Positions 36,581 through 45,697 of a DNA stretch of 64,000 bases are shown here, piece after piece. Position 1 is the stretch's first letter. Each line of letters begins with the position of its first letter. Position numbers and translations under genes: made by a program. The stretch is from Mycolicibacterium sp. 018/SC-01/001. Its GTDB lineage: Bacteria; Actinomycetota; Actinomycetes; Mycobacteriales; Mycobacteriaceae. The stretch spans positions 159,180 through 223,179 of the forward strand of contig NZ_VKAA01000008.1 in NCBI RefSeq assembly GCF_007096635.1, written 5' to 3'. The notes under the pieces are model-generated. The model was not told the origin of the DNA. It made no database searches and saw only the letters and a list, made by a program, of their open reading frames with translations.

Positions 36581-37417
36581 GTGACCGATGTGGTAGCTCA
36601 GAACGGGCACGACACGACTGCGCCGAGGGCGGCCAGTCTGCTCAACGCGAACCACACCGCGGGGTTCAACGCGGCAGGCAACGGTCTGCGCACGGTCGGC
36701 TCATCGACGATGACCGTCAGCCTCGTCATCCCCGTCCGCAACGAGGCACGCAACGTCGCGTGGGTGCTGGAGCAGATCACCGACGATGTCGACGAGATCG
36801 TGCTGGTCGACGGCAATTCGACCGATGCGACGGTCATCACCGCCAAGAGCGCCCGGCCCGACATCCGCGTGGTGTCCCAGCAGGGGACCGGTAAGGGTGA
36901 CGCGCTGCGGACCGGTTTCCACGCCGCCACGGGCGACGTCATCGTCATGATGGATGCCGACGGCAGCATGGCGCCGCAGGAGATCAAGCACTTCCTGCAC
37001 TTCCTGTCGAGCGGTTACGACTTCGTCAAGGGGTCGCGCTTCATCGCAGGCGGGGGGTCCTCGGACATCACGCCGCTGCGCCGGTTGGGCAACAAGTTCC
37101 TGCTGAGGGTCTTCAACACCGCTTTCGACGCCGAGCTGACCGACCTCTGCTACGGGTTCTGCGCCTTCCATCGCCGGTACCTCGAGGTGATGTCGCTGCA
37201 GGCCACCGGATTCGAGATCGAAGCCGAGATGACCGTGCGGGCGATGCAAGCGGGTCTCCGTGTCGCCGAGGTGCCGAGCATGGAGATGCCACGCCGCCAC
37301 GGCAAGTCCAATCTGCGTGCCTTCCGGGACGGAGTGCGGGTGCTGCGAACGGTGTTGCGCGATCACGACTCCGGGGTCTCGGGCCGGGTGGTCCGGGTGC
37401 TGGCGGCCGAGAAGTAG
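36581..37417 (+). CDS. GT2 glycosyltransferase, DPM1/polyprenyl-phosphate type
   Basis: 278 residues. The GT-A fold starts SLVIPVRNEARNVAWVLEQI; the metal motif is MDADGSM and the acceptor region is GSRFIAGGG. It has the layout of dolichyl- or polyprenyl-phosphate glycosyltransferases without a C-terminal membrane part (EIEAEMTVRAMQAGLRVAEVPS is typical). It could load the lipid carrier for the island's glycan. Start GTG at 36581 after GGAG (36572-36575); longer frames upstream lack resemblance. First gene of the nine-gene operon; 23 bases separate it from the next. Confidence 0.85.
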   Translation: MTDVVAQNGHDTTAPRAASLLNANHTAGFNAAGNGLRTVGSSTMTVSLVIPVRNEARNVAWVLEQITDDVDEIVLVDGNSTDATVITAKSARPDIRVVSQQGTGKGDALRTGFHAATGDVIVMMDADGSMAPQEIKHFLHFLSSGYDFVKGSRFIAGGGSSDITPLRRLGNKFLLRVFNTAFDAELTDLCYGFCAFHRRYLEVMSLQATGFEIEAEMTVRAMQAGLRVAEVPSMEMPRRHGKSNLRAFRDGVRVLRTVLRDHDSGVSGRVVRVLAAEK

Positions 37418-37440
37418 AAGTCGACCGGGGGGAAGACGAC

Positions 37441-38409
37441 ATGGCCGGAATCATCTCGACGAGCGTGCACACGGCGCTGTCCGAGCCGGTGCGCCAGACG
37501 CAGGGTCGCGTTCCGCGCCCGCGGGTGTCGATCTGCATACCGGCCTATCAGGCGGGGCGGCATCTGACGGCCACGCTCGACAGCGCCCTGGCGCAGGACT
37601 GCGACGACTTCGAGATCGTGGTCATCGACAACAACAGCACGGACGAGACGGCACAGATCCTCGACAGGGTCGCAGATCCTCGGATTCGGGTGCTGCGCAA
37701 CGACGTCACCGTTCCGATGATGGACAACTTCAACATCGCGGTGCAGGAAAGCCGAGGGAGATACGTGAAGGTGGTGTGTGCCGACGACATCGTCGCGCCG
37801 AACTGCCTGCGCCTGCAGGCTTCCGTTCTCGACGCGATGCCGAAAGTGACGCTGGTGTCGGCGCGCACCGACTTCGTGGACGACTGCGGCGCGATGATGC
37901 GCCCTGCCCGGGGGCTGGCGGGGATCGTGGGCCTGCAGCCGGCCGGTCGGGTGGTCCGGCGCATCGTGCGCAGCGGCACCAACCCGGTCGGGCCGCCGGT
38001 CGCGGCCATGTTCCGCCGCGACGACTTCGACCGCTGCGGTGGCTTCCGGCACGTCACCTCGTTCCTCAGCGAACTGGACCTGTGGGTCCGGCTGCTCGAC
38101 CGCGGCGACTTCTACGGCATCCCTTCGACTCTGGCGGCGTTCCGGATCGCCAGCGGCTCCACCACGGCGATGACGTCTGCGCGCTCGCAGCTGCGCCAGC
38201 AGCTGGGGTTCAGCGATCACCTGGCCGCCGACACGCGGTGGCGTGTCACCACCGGGGACGTGCTCTACGGCCGCTTCCGGTCCTACGACATGCAGCTGCG
38301 CCGCACCGGTCTGTACGCACTGAGCAATCTGCGTGAGCGGCGCCGGTGCGCGACCCTCCGACGAGCAGGAAAGGACCCCCGCGGCGATGCTCTTGCAGAA
38401 CGTCGGTGA
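37441..38409 (+). CDS. GT2 glycosyltransferase
   Basis: 322 residues. GT-A start SICIPAYQAGRHLTATLDSAL, donor loop VVIDNNSTDETAQIL, metal motif CADD and a probable base in SELDLWVRLLDRG. The metal motif is CADD rather than the usual DxD. ATG at 37441; GGGGGG-rich bases precede it. The next gene starts 23 bases inside its end. Donor and acceptor unknown. Confidence 0.87.
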   Translation: MAGIISTSVHTALSEPVRQTQGRVPRPRVSICIPAYQAGRHLTATLDSALAQDCDDFEIVVIDNNSTDETAQILDRVADPRIRVLRNDVTVPMMDNFNIAVQESRGRYVKVVCADDIVAPNCLRLQASVLDAMPKVTLVSARTDFVDDCGAMMRPARGLAGIVGLQPAGRVVRRIVRSGTNPVGPPVAAMFRRDDFDRCGGFRHVTSFLSELDLWVRLLDRGDFYGIPSTLAAFRIASGSTTAMTSARSQLRQQLGFSDHLAADTRWRVTTGDVLYGRFRSYDMQLRRTGLYALSNLRERRRCATLRRAGKDPRGDALAERR

Positions 38410-39373
38410 CCCTCAGGTGCGGCGCGGCGCGCGCAGCCTGTCGGTCGTCGTCTGCGCCTACACCGTCCAGCGCTGGGACGATCTCTGCCGCTCGGTGGGA
38501 TCGGTGCTGGCCGAACAGGCCGCTGAGCCGGACACGGTGTCGCAACTGGTGATCGTGATCGACCACAACGAGGAGCTCTTCGCGCGGGTCTCAGCCCGAT
38601 TCGGAGGTGATCCGCGGATCACGCTGCGCCGCAACGCGTATGAGCGTGGCCTGTCGGGAGCGCGCAACACGGGCGTGGCGGCCAGCACGGGTGAGATCGT
38701 CGCGTTCCTCGACGACGACGCGGCGGCGCAGCCGGGCTGGAGCGCCGCTCTGGTGAGGCACTACGACGATCCGCAGGTCGTCGGGGTCGGCGGCCACGCC
38801 GCACCGGTGTGGCCCCAGGGCAGGCCGCGGTGGATGCCGGCCGAGTTCGACTGGGTGGTGGGCTGCAGCTACGTCGGCCAGCCGGAGCGGCTCGCTTCGG
38901 TCCGTAACCCGTTGGGCTGCAACATGTCTCTGCGCCGCTCCGTCTTCGCCGAGCTCGGTGGGTTCCGCTCCGAGGTCGGCCGCGTGGGTGCGGTGCCGGT
39001 CGGGGGTGAGGAAACCGAGCTGTTCCTGCGGGTGCGCTCGCAGCGTCCCACCCATCGGGTGCTGCTCGATCCGTCCGCGGCGGTGTCGCACCACGTCAGC
39101 GCCGATCGCGCGACGCCGCGGTACTTCCTGCGCCGCTGCTACCACGAAGGAATGTCCAAGGCCGTGGTGACCAGACTGGCCGCAGCACCGAAGTCGCTGG
39201 ACAGCGAGCAGAGCTACGCCACCCGCGTGCTGCCGCGCGCTGTCATCCGCGAGGTGACCTCGCGGCAGCCGGGCGGGCGTGCTCGCGCGGCCATGATCGT
39301 GGCCGGCCTCGTCGTCACCACCGCCGGTTACGTGCGCGGCGTCGTGTCCGGCCGGGGTGGTGCGTGCTCATGA
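38387..39373 (+). CDS. GT2 glycosyltransferase
   Basis: 328 residues. GT-A start SLSVVVCAYTVQRWDDLCRSVGSVL, metal motif LDDDAA, acceptor region NMSLRRSVFAELGGF and EETELFLRVRS. Two or three C-terminal helices, one hydrophobic (MIVAGLVVTTAGYV), may attach it to the membrane. The start ATG 38387 follows AGGAAAGGA and keeps the overlap with the previous gene to 23 bases; a GTG at 38333 would overlap it by 77. It ends in ATGA shared with the next gene. Confidence 0.85.
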   Translation: MLLQNVGDPQVRRGARSLSVVVCAYTVQRWDDLCRSVGSVLAEQAAEPDTVSQLVIVIDHNEELFARVSARFGGDPRITLRRNAYERGLSGARNTGVAASTGEIVAFLDDDAAAQPGWSAALVRHYDDPQVVGVGGHAAPVWPQGRPRWMPAEFDWVVGCSYVGQPERLASVRNPLGCNMSLRRSVFAELGGFRSEVGRVGAVPVGGEETELFLRVRSQRPTHRVLLDPSAAVSHHVSADRATPRYFLRRCYHEGMSKAVVTRLAAAPKSLDSEQSYATRVLPRAVIREVTSRQPGGRARAAMIVAGLVVTTAGYVRGVVSGRGGACS

Positions 39374-40662
39374 CCGATGTGACTCTGCCCGAGGCGAAGA
39401 TCGCCCCGGTACTGCCGGCTGCGGAATCCCCCACCTGGTCGGGTGCGACGTGGATCGGCGAAGTGTGGACCGATGCGCTCGACACCGGCACGCCGCGCTA
39501 TCGCCTGGAGGGTGCCGACGGATTCGGCACGGCGCGACTGCTGGTGCGGGCCGAAGGCGGCCCGCTCGGGTTCGTCACCGCCGACGTCGTGGACGCCACG
39601 GTGGACGCGGACCAGTTGCGCGCCCTGACCGCCGCGCTGCCCACCCCACCGGCGCCTCCGGTCCTCGCGGACCCGCCGCCGGCCATCTCCGTCGTGATCT
39701 GTACCCGCGACCGGGTGTCGATGCTGCAGACGGCCCTCGATTCGGTCCGGGCGCTCGACTACCCCGACTTCGAGATCATCGTGGTGGACAACGCCGCGGC
39801 GACCACCGCCACCCATCGCTACGTCGCCGCACTCGGCGATCCGCGGGTCCGGGTGATCGACGAACCGCGCCCCGGCCTCTCGCGTGCCCGCAACACAGGA
39901 CTGCTGGCCGCCGCGGGAGACATCGTGGCGTTCACCGACGACGATGTCGTCGTCGACCGGCACTGGCTCACCGCGGTCGCGCGCGGCTTCACCCGCGGAG
40001 ACTCCGTGTCGTGCGTCTCGGGCCTGGTGCCCGCCGCGGAGCTGCGGACTCCTGCGCAGGCCTACTTCGACGCCCGGGTGGGCTGGTCGGTATGTCTTCG
40101 GACACGCGTCTTCGAGTGGGCGGCAGCGCCTCTCGACATCCCACTGTTCCCGTTCGCCGTCGGGCACTACGGCACCGGGGCCAACTTCGCCGTCGATCGC
40201 GAAGCGGTGGTGCGCGTCGGCGGTTTCGACGAGGCGCTCGGCGCCGGTTCCCCCACCGGCGGCGGCGAAGATCTCGACATGTTCTTCCGGCTGCTGCGCG
40301 CCGGCGGTCAACTGGTCTACGACCCGGCATCGATCGTGTGGCACCGGCACCGCGCCAGCAGCGAGGGGCTCGCCGCGCAGAGCCGCACCTACGGGGTCGG
40401 TCTGGGCGCGTGGATCGCCAAGATCGCGATGGACCCCGCGATCGCCCCGAAAGCCTTCGCCACCGCGGTGCGCAAGGCCCCCCAGTTCGCCACGTACCTG
40501 GCGGATTCGGCGGCGACCTCGCGACCGGCGGACGACCTCGTCGAGCTGCTTCCCGAGGGGCTCACCACGCCGGCGTGGCGGTCGGTGCTGGCGGGCTTCC
40601 GTGCTTACCGTGCCGCGCGCCGGGAAGGACGGTCGGTGACACCGTTGGCGGTGCCCCGATGA
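39370..40662 (+). CDS. GT2 glycosyltransferase with N-terminal extra domain
   Basis: 430 residues. The first about 100 residues are unassigned (PTWSGATWIGEVWTDALD is the only distinctive piece). The GT-A domain starts ISVVICTRDRVSMLQTALDSV at about residue 105, with metal motif FTDDDVVVD, acceptor region GANFAVDREAVVRVGGF and GGGEDLDMFFRLLRAGG. ATG at 39370 overlaps the previous stop (ATGA); the GTG two codons earlier is less likely. Possibly the wall-facing chain extender; no direct evidence. Confidence 0.85.
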   Translation: MTDVTLPEAKIAPVLPAAESPTWSGATWIGEVWTDALDTGTPRYRLEGADGFGTARLLVRAEGGPLGFVTADVVDATVDADQLRALTAALPTPPAPPVLADPPPAISVVICTRDRVSMLQTALDSVRALDYPDFEIIVVDNAAATTATHRYVAALGDPRVRVIDEPRPGLSRARNTGLLAAAGDIVAFTDDDVVVDRHWLTAVARGFTRGDSVSCVSGLVPAAELRTPAQAYFDARVGWSVCLRTRVFEWAAAPLDIPLFPFAVGHYGTGANFAVDREAVVRVGGFDEALGAGSPTGGGEDLDMFFRLLRAGGQLVYDPASIVWHRHRASSEGLAAQSRTYGVGLGAWIAKIAMDPAIAPKAFATAVRKAPQFATYLADSAATSRPADDLVELLPEGLTTPAWRSVLAGFRAYRAARREGRSVTPLAVPR

Positions 40663-41981
40663 GCCCGGCCCTGTCGGCGCTGCGGCCCGACGGTGCAGGC
40701 GCGGACCCCACGGCCGCCCAGAACCTGCGGCTCAACACGGTCGCCCTGATCCTGTCGACAGCGTCGACAGGCGTTCTGGGACTGGCTTTCTGGGCCGTCG
40801 CCGCGCGCCTGTTCCCGCCCGACCAGGTGGGTGTGGCGTCCGCCCTCATCACCTCCGCGGTGTTGCTGTCGACGATGTCCACGCTCGGTATCGACGTTCT
40901 CTACGAGCGGTTCCTGCCGATTGCCGGCACGCGAGCTCCGGTCCTGCTGCGGCGCGGTTTCGTGCTCGTGGCCGCGATGGGGCTGCTGACGGGTGCCGCG
41001 CTGGTGGCGTTCGGTCCGCGGGATCCGCTGTTCCAGACCCCCTCGGCGATGGTCGGCTTCCCGCTGATGGTGCTCGTCCTCGCCGTGTTCGCGCTGCTCG
41101 ACAAGGCCTCCGCCGGGCTGGGAGTGGCGCGTTGGGCCGCCGTGAAGAACCTCGTGCACGCGGTCGCGAAGCTGGCCGCGGTGGCGGCGCTGGCGATCTG
41201 GGATCACGCCGCGACCATCGTGCTGAGCTGGACGCTGACGGCCGCGGTGGCAGCGCTGGTCACCTATGCCGTCCTGGCCAGGCGCAGCCGCAGGAACCCG
41301 CGTTGGCACCGGGAGCCGGACCTGCCTCCGCGCCGGCAGATGTGGTCGTACTTCGGGTCCTCGTTCGGTATCGCGTCACTGTGGTCGATCGGGCCGCTGG
41401 TGGTTCCGCTGATCGTGGTGACGCAGGTCGGTGAGGCGGCCAACGCCTACTTCGCGGTCGCGTGGGCGATGATCAGCGCGCTCTACCTGATGCTGCACCT
41501 GGTCGTCAGCCCGTACGTCGCCGAGGTGGCCGCCCATCCCGAGCAGATCGCCGCGCTGTCCTGGCGCATGGTGCGCACGCTGGCGGCCGTGGCGATCGCC
41601 GCGTCCGCCGGCCTGGTGCTGGTGGGTCCGCTGATGCTGAGCATCGCCGGCCCGGAGTACCGCGCCGAGGCACACGGTCTGCTGTGGTTGGCGGCGGCCT
41701 TCCTGCCGCTCTCCGGCGTCGCCGCGGTCTACGAAGGCTTCTCTCGGGTGCGCCGCACCCTCGGGCTGTATCTGAGCGTGCAAGCGCTGATGACCGTCGT
41801 GATCATCGCCGGTTCGTGGTTCGCCACCCGGTCGATGGGCATCGTCGGCGTCGGATGGGCGTACCTGGCGGCCGAGGCGCTGTCCGCAGCGATCCTGATC
41901 GGGCCCGCGATCGTGTGGCTGCGCCGGGTCGGCAACGGCGCCCCCGGCGGCGGGGTCGAAGCGAAAGGACTTCTATCGTGA
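40659..41981 (+). CDS. Wzx-like polysaccharide flippase (MOP superfamily)
   Basis: 440 residues with about 12 predicted membrane helices, starting LRLNTVALILSTASTGVLGL and WAVAARLFPPDQVGVASALI. The first loop (FPPDQVGVASALITSAVLLSTMSTLGID) is typical of polysaccharide-unit flippases. It would turn the lipid-linked glycan across the membrane. ATG at 40659 overlaps the glycosyltransferase stop. The two genes are in different frames and are not fused. No Wzy polymerase or chain-length regulator is nearby, which suggests single repeat units or a partner elsewhere. Confidence 0.92.
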   Translation: MSPALSALRPDGAGADPTAAQNLRLNTVALILSTASTGVLGLAFWAVAARLFPPDQVGVASALITSAVLLSTMSTLGIDVLYERFLPIAGTRAPVLLRRGFVLVAAMGLLTGAALVAFGPRDPLFQTPSAMVGFPLMVLVLAVFALLDKASAGLGVARWAAVKNLVHAVAKLAAVAALAIWDHAATIVLSWTLTAAVAALVTYAVLARRSRRNPRWHREPDLPPRRQMWSYFGSSFGIASLWSIGPLVVPLIVVTQVGEAANAYFAVAWAMISALYLMLHLVVSPYVAEVAAHPEQIAALSWRMVRTLAAVAIAASAGLVLVGPLMLSIAGPEYRAEAHGLLWLAAAFLPLSGVAAVYEGFSRVRRTLGLYLSVQALMTVVIIAGSWFATRSMGIVGVGWAYLAAEALSAAILIGPAIVWLRRVGNGAPGGGVEAKGLLS

Positions 41982-43222
41982 CGTGTCGCTTGTGTGGTTC
42001 GGCCAGGATGCACAGCGTGCTGGATCTGGGCGCCACCCCGCCGTGTGAGAAGTTCCTCACCGCAGGGGAATTGGACGCCCCGGAACCGACCTTCCCGCTG
42101 CATCTGCGGGTCTGCCAGGACTGCCTGCTGCTGCAGATCCCCGCGCTGATCACCCCCGAAGACACCTTCACCGAATACGCCTACTTCTCCTCGTACTCGG
42201 ACAGCTGGGTCGAACACGCCCGCCGCTACGTCGACGACGCAACGGAACGGATTGGCCTGCGGGAGGATTCGTTCGTCGTCGAAGTCGCGAGCAATGACGG
42301 ATACCTGCTCACCCACGTCGTCGACGCCGGTATCCGGTGCCTGGGCATCGAACCGTCGGTCAACGTCGGCGATGCCGCGCGCCGCCGCGGCGTGCCGACG
42401 GTCTCGGCGTTCCTCGACGAGCAGGTGGCCGCCGCGACGCGCGCCGAACACGGTCCGGCCGATCTCGTCGTCGCCAACAACGTCTACGCCCACATCCCCG
42501 ACCTGAACGGGTTCACCCGGTCACTGCGGGCCTTGCTCGCCGACGACGGCTGGTGCAGCATCGAGGTGCACCACGCGCTGAACCTGGTGTCGCTGGGGCA
42601 GTTCGACACGATCTACCACGAGCACTTCCAGTACTACACGGTGCTGTCGGCGATCCGGGCGCTGAGGGTCGGCGGTCTGTCGGTCGTCGACGTCGAGATG
42701 CTGCCGACGCACGGCGGTTCGATCCGGCTGTGGGCGCGGCCCGCCGAGCTCGACGTGGCGCCCTCGCCACGGGTGGCCGAGGCGCTCGCCGAGGAGGAGC
42801 GCGCCGGCCTGCACGACATCGGCGGCTACCTCACGTTGCGGCCACGGACCGAGACCATCCGGCACGACCTGCTGCGGTACCTGCTGGACTGCCGCGCCCG
42901 CGGTGAGCGGGTGGTGGGCTACGGTGCGCCCGGCAAGGGCAACACCCTGCTCAACTACTGCGGCATCCGGCCGGACCTGCTCGAGTACACGGTCGACCGA
43001 AACCCCTACAAACACGGCCGTTTCACCCCGGGAACCCGCATCCCGATCCACGATCCGGCACTCCTGGCCAAGGATCAGCCCGACGTGATCGTCGTGCTGC
43101 CCTGGAATCTGGAGCAGGAGATCACCGAACAGCTGCGCTACGCGGGGTCGTGGGGCGCGCGGCTGGTCTATCCGCTCCCCACACTGCACGTCGTCGATCT
43201 GGCGGAAGGAAAACAACGATGA
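41978..43222 (+). CDS. NDP-sugar C-methyltransferase (zinc-binding N-terminus, TylCIII-like)
   Basis: 414 residues with the three-part layout of sugar C-methyltransferases: a Cys-rich zinc part (CRLCGS, CEKF, CQDC), the SAM-binding core (VVEVASNDGYLL, then CLGIEPS) and a C-terminal part with VVGYGAPGKGNTLLNYCGI. The catalytic YHEHF motif is intact. Family members put a methyl group on C-3 of a keto sugar nucleotide. GTG at 41978 overlaps the flippase stop (GTGA). A degenerate relative is fused to the aminotransferase at 46259. Confidence 0.93.
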   Translation: MTCRLCGSARMHSVLDLGATPPCEKFLTAGELDAPEPTFPLHLRVCQDCLLLQIPALITPEDTFTEYAYFSSYSDSWVEHARRYVDDATERIGLREDSFVVEVASNDGYLLTHVVDAGIRCLGIEPSVNVGDAARRRGVPTVSAFLDEQVAAATRAEHGPADLVVANNVYAHIPDLNGFTRSLRALLADDGWCSIEVHHALNLVSLGQFDTIYHEHFQYYTVLSAIRALRVGGLSVVDVEMLPTHGGSIRLWARPAELDVAPSPRVAEALAEEERAGLHDIGGYLTLRPRTETIRHDLLRYLLDCRARGERVVGYGAPGKGNTLLNYCGIRPDLLEYTVDRNPYKHGRFTPGTRIPIHDPALLAKDQPDVIVVLPWNLEQEITEQLRYAGSWGARLVYPLPTLHVVDLAEGKQR

Positions 43223-44022
43223 AGGTGGTCCTGTTCTGCGGCGGTTACGGCATGCGGATGCGTAACGGGAGCGACGACGAGATCCCCAAGCCGATGCAGA
43301 TGATCGGTCCGCGACCCTTGATCTGGCACGTGATGCGCTACTACGCGCACTTCGGCCACACCGATTTCGTGCTGTGCCTGGGTTACGGTGCCGAGCACAT
43401 CAAGAACTATTTCCTGTCCTACCGGGAATCGGTGTCCAACGACTTCGTCATCCGCGGCGGCAAGGTCGAGCTGCTGCAGACCGACATCAGCGACTGGACC
43501 ATCACGTTCGTCGACACCGGCGCCGAATCGCCCATTGGGGAACGTCTTCGGCGGGTTCGGCCGTATCTGGAGGGGGAGGAGTACTTCCTCGCCAACTACG
43601 CCGACGTCCTGACCGACGCCCCGATGAACGACATCATCACCGAGGTCAAGGAATCCGGGGCCACCGCGTCCATGCTGATCGTCCCGCCACAATCGTCGTT
43701 CCACTGCGTCGACGTGATCGAATCCGGCCCGCACGCCGGCTCGGTCACCGGGATCACTCCGGTGTCCCGGCTGCCGATCTGGGAGAACGGCGGATACTTC
43801 GTCCTCTCTGGCGCCGTACTGGACATGCTGACGGAGAACTGCGATCTGGTCGAGGACGTCTGCGGCGCACTCGCCACCCGCGGAAAGCTCTACGGCTACA
43901 AGCATCTCGGGTTCTGGAAACCGGCCGACACGTTCAAGGAGCGTGCCGAACTCGACGCCGCGTACCGGACCGGGAACCGGCCGTGGGCCCTGTGGGAAGA
44001 CGAGAAAGCGGTGGCGTCGTGA
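43219..44022 (+). CDS. glucose-1-phosphate cytidylyltransferase family protein (RfbF-like)
   Basis: 267 residues. The fold and key blocks follow RfbF: KPMQMIGPRPLIWHVMRYY, VDTG-x6-GERLRRVRPYL and HLGFWKPADT, ending RPWALWEDE. The N-terminal nucleotide loop is FCGGYGMRMRNG, altered from the usual LAGGLGTRL. It would make CDP-glucose from CTP and glucose 1-phosphate. The CDP-glucose 4,6-dehydratase that normally follows is not present by clear sequence, so the next step may use the SDR at 44669. ATG overlaps the previous stop. Confidence 0.9.
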   Translation: MKVVLFCGGYGMRMRNGSDDEIPKPMQMIGPRPLIWHVMRYYAHFGHTDFVLCLGYGAEHIKNYFLSYRESVSNDFVIRGGKVELLQTDISDWTITFVDTGAESPIGERLRRVRPYLEGEEYFLANYADVLTDAPMNDIITEVKESGATASMLIVPPQSSFHCVDVIESGPHAGSVTGITPVSRLPIWENGGYFVLSGAVLDMLTENCDLVEDVCGALATRGKLYGYKHLGFWKPADTFKERAELDAAYRTGNRPWALWEDEKAVAS

Positions 44023-44672
44023 TCCCGCTGCAGACCGGCGCGCTGCGCGAGATCGCGGTCCTGGGTGCACATTGCGACGACATCGCCATCGGCATGGGTG
44101 CCACCTTGCTGACACTGAGCCGCGCGCACCCGGGACTGCGGGTGCACGCCCTCGTGCTCTGCGGCGCGGGCACCGTCCGGGAGGCCGAGGAGCGCGGTGC
44201 GCTGGCGGAGTTCTGCCCCGACGCCGAAGTGCAATTGACGCTGCTGGGCATCCCCGACGGGGCGACGCCCGCGCACTGGAACGACGTCAAGAACGGACTG
44301 CGCAGCTTCCGGCGCAGCTGCGAGCCCGACGTCGTGTTCGCCACCCATCGGGCTGACGCCCACCAGGATCACCGGCTGCTGGCCGAGCTGACCCCGACGG
44401 AGTTCCGCGACCAGCTGATCCTGGGCTACGAGATCCTCAAGTGGGAGTCGGACACCCCGACGCCCAGCGTGTTCCATCCCGTCACCGCGGAGATCGCGCG
44501 GGAGAAGGCGCGCCTGCTGCACAAGCACTACCCGTCGCAGACCGAGCGCGACTGGTTCGACGAGGACGCGTTCCTCGGTCTGTCCCGGCTACGCGGCGTG
44601 CAGTGCCGCAGCGAGCACGCCGAGGCGTTCCTCGTGGAGAAGACGATCGTGAGATTCGGGGAGGCGGCATGA
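44019..44672 (+). CDS. PIG-L/LmbE-family deacetylase
   Basis: 217 residues. The zinc site is visible as AHCDDIAIG near the start (a variant of PHPDDE) and HRADAHQDH in the middle. The family removes acetyl groups from N-acetylated sugars or sugar-linked molecules; MshB of mycothiol synthesis is a relative, but the position in this operon points to the glycan. GTG at 44019 overlaps the previous stop (GTGA). The substrate is likely an N-acetyl-amino sugar unit. Confidence 0.9.
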   Translation: MIPLQTGALREIAVLGAHCDDIAIGMGATLLTLSRAHPGLRVHALVLCGAGTVREAEERGALAEFCPDAEVQLTLLGIPDGATPAHWNDVKNGLRSFRRSCEPDVVFATHRADAHQDHRLLAELTPTEFRDQLILGYEILKWESDTPTPSVFHPVTAEIAREKARLLHKHYPSQTERDWFDEDAFLGLSRLRGVQCRSEHAEAFLVEKTIVRFGEAA

Positions 44673-45697
44673 AGGTATTGGTGACGGGCCACCAGGGCTA
44701 TCTCGGCACGGTGATGGTGCCGGTGCTGCAGGCGGCCGGACACGAGGTGGTCGGGCTCGACAGCGGGTTGTTCGCCGACTGCGTGCTGGGACCGGCGCCG
44801 GCCGATCCGCCGGCGCTGGGGGTCGACCTGCGCGACGTCACGGTCGAGCAGCTGCGCGGATTCGACGCGGTCGTGCACCTGGCCGCGCTGTCGAACGATC
44901 CGCTGGGCGCGCTCAACCCCGACATCACCCACGACATCAACCATCACGCGTCGGTGCGGCTGGCCAGGATGGCGAAAGAGGCTGGTGTACAACGGTTCTG
45001 CTATGCATCGACGTGCTCGGTGTACGGCGCCGCGGGCGACGGTCTGGTCGACGAGAACGCGCCGCTGCGCCCGCTGACGCCGTACGCGGTGAGCAAGGTC
45101 CGCGTCGAGGACGACCTGAGCGCGCTGGCCGACGCCGGGTTCACCCCGGTGTTCCTGCGCAACGCCACCGCGTTCGGGTTCTCACCGCGGTTGCGCGCCG
45201 ACATCGTGCTCAACAATCTCGTCGGCTCCGCGGTGCTGACCGGGGTGGTGCGGGTGCTCTCCGATGGCACACCGTGGCGCCCGCTGGTGCACGCGCGTGA
45301 CATCGCGGCCGCGTTCGCACTGTGCCTGACCGCGCCCGCGGAGCTGGTGTCGTGCCGGGCGTACAACATCGGCAGCGAAGTCAACAACGTCACCGTCGAG
45401 CAGATCGCCCGCCGCGTCGCCGAGGCGGTTCCGGGCGCACGGGTGGACATCACCGGGGAGACCGGCGCCGACCCGCGTTCCTATCGCGTCGACTTCACCC
45501 GCGCGCGTGCCGAACTCGGTTTCGAGGCGGCGATCTCGGTCGCCGACGGTGCGGTCGAACTGGCCGACGCCTACACCCGCCACGGATTGACCACAGCCGA
45601 TTTCGAGCACACCTTCACCCGGTTGGCCCGGCTCGCCCATCTGCAGGGCGCCGGCCGCCTCGACGAGATGATGCGTCGTGTCAGCGAATTCGTGTGA
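44669..45697 (+). CDS. NAD-dependent epimerase/dehydratase (extended SDR)
   Basis: 342 residues. NAD loop VTGHQGYLGTVMVPVL; catalytic pair in PYAVSK (YxxxK) and Ser in YASTCSVYG. It is an extended SDR acting on sugar nucleotides: an epimerase, 4,6-dehydratase or reductase; the exact type cannot be read. ATG overlaps the PIG-L stop. Last gene of the nine-gene run; its end overlaps the convergent RmlC-like gene by 17 bases. Confidence 0.9.
   Translation: MKVLVTGHQGYLGTVMVPVLQAAGHEVVGLDSGLFADCVLGPAPADPPALGVDLRDVTVEQLRGFDAVVHLAALSNDPLGALNPDITHDINHHASVRLARMAKEAGVQRFCYASTCSVYGAAGDGLVDENAPLRPLTPYAVSKVRVEDDLSALADAGFTPVFLRNATAFGFSPRLRADIVLNNLVGSAVLTGVVRVLSDGTPWRPLVHARDIAAAFALCLTAPAELVSCRAYNIGSEVNNVTVEQIARRVAEAVPGARVDITGETGADPRSYRVDFTRARAELGFEAAISVADGAVELADAYTRHGLTTADFEHTFTRLARLAHLQGAGRLDEMMRRVSEFV

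Noticed and set aside
39357..41981. Apparent single protein joining glycosyltransferase sequence and flippase
   Set aside because: The upstream part is a different frame from the real glycosyltransferase; the flippase has its own ATG at 40659 in an ATGA overlap.
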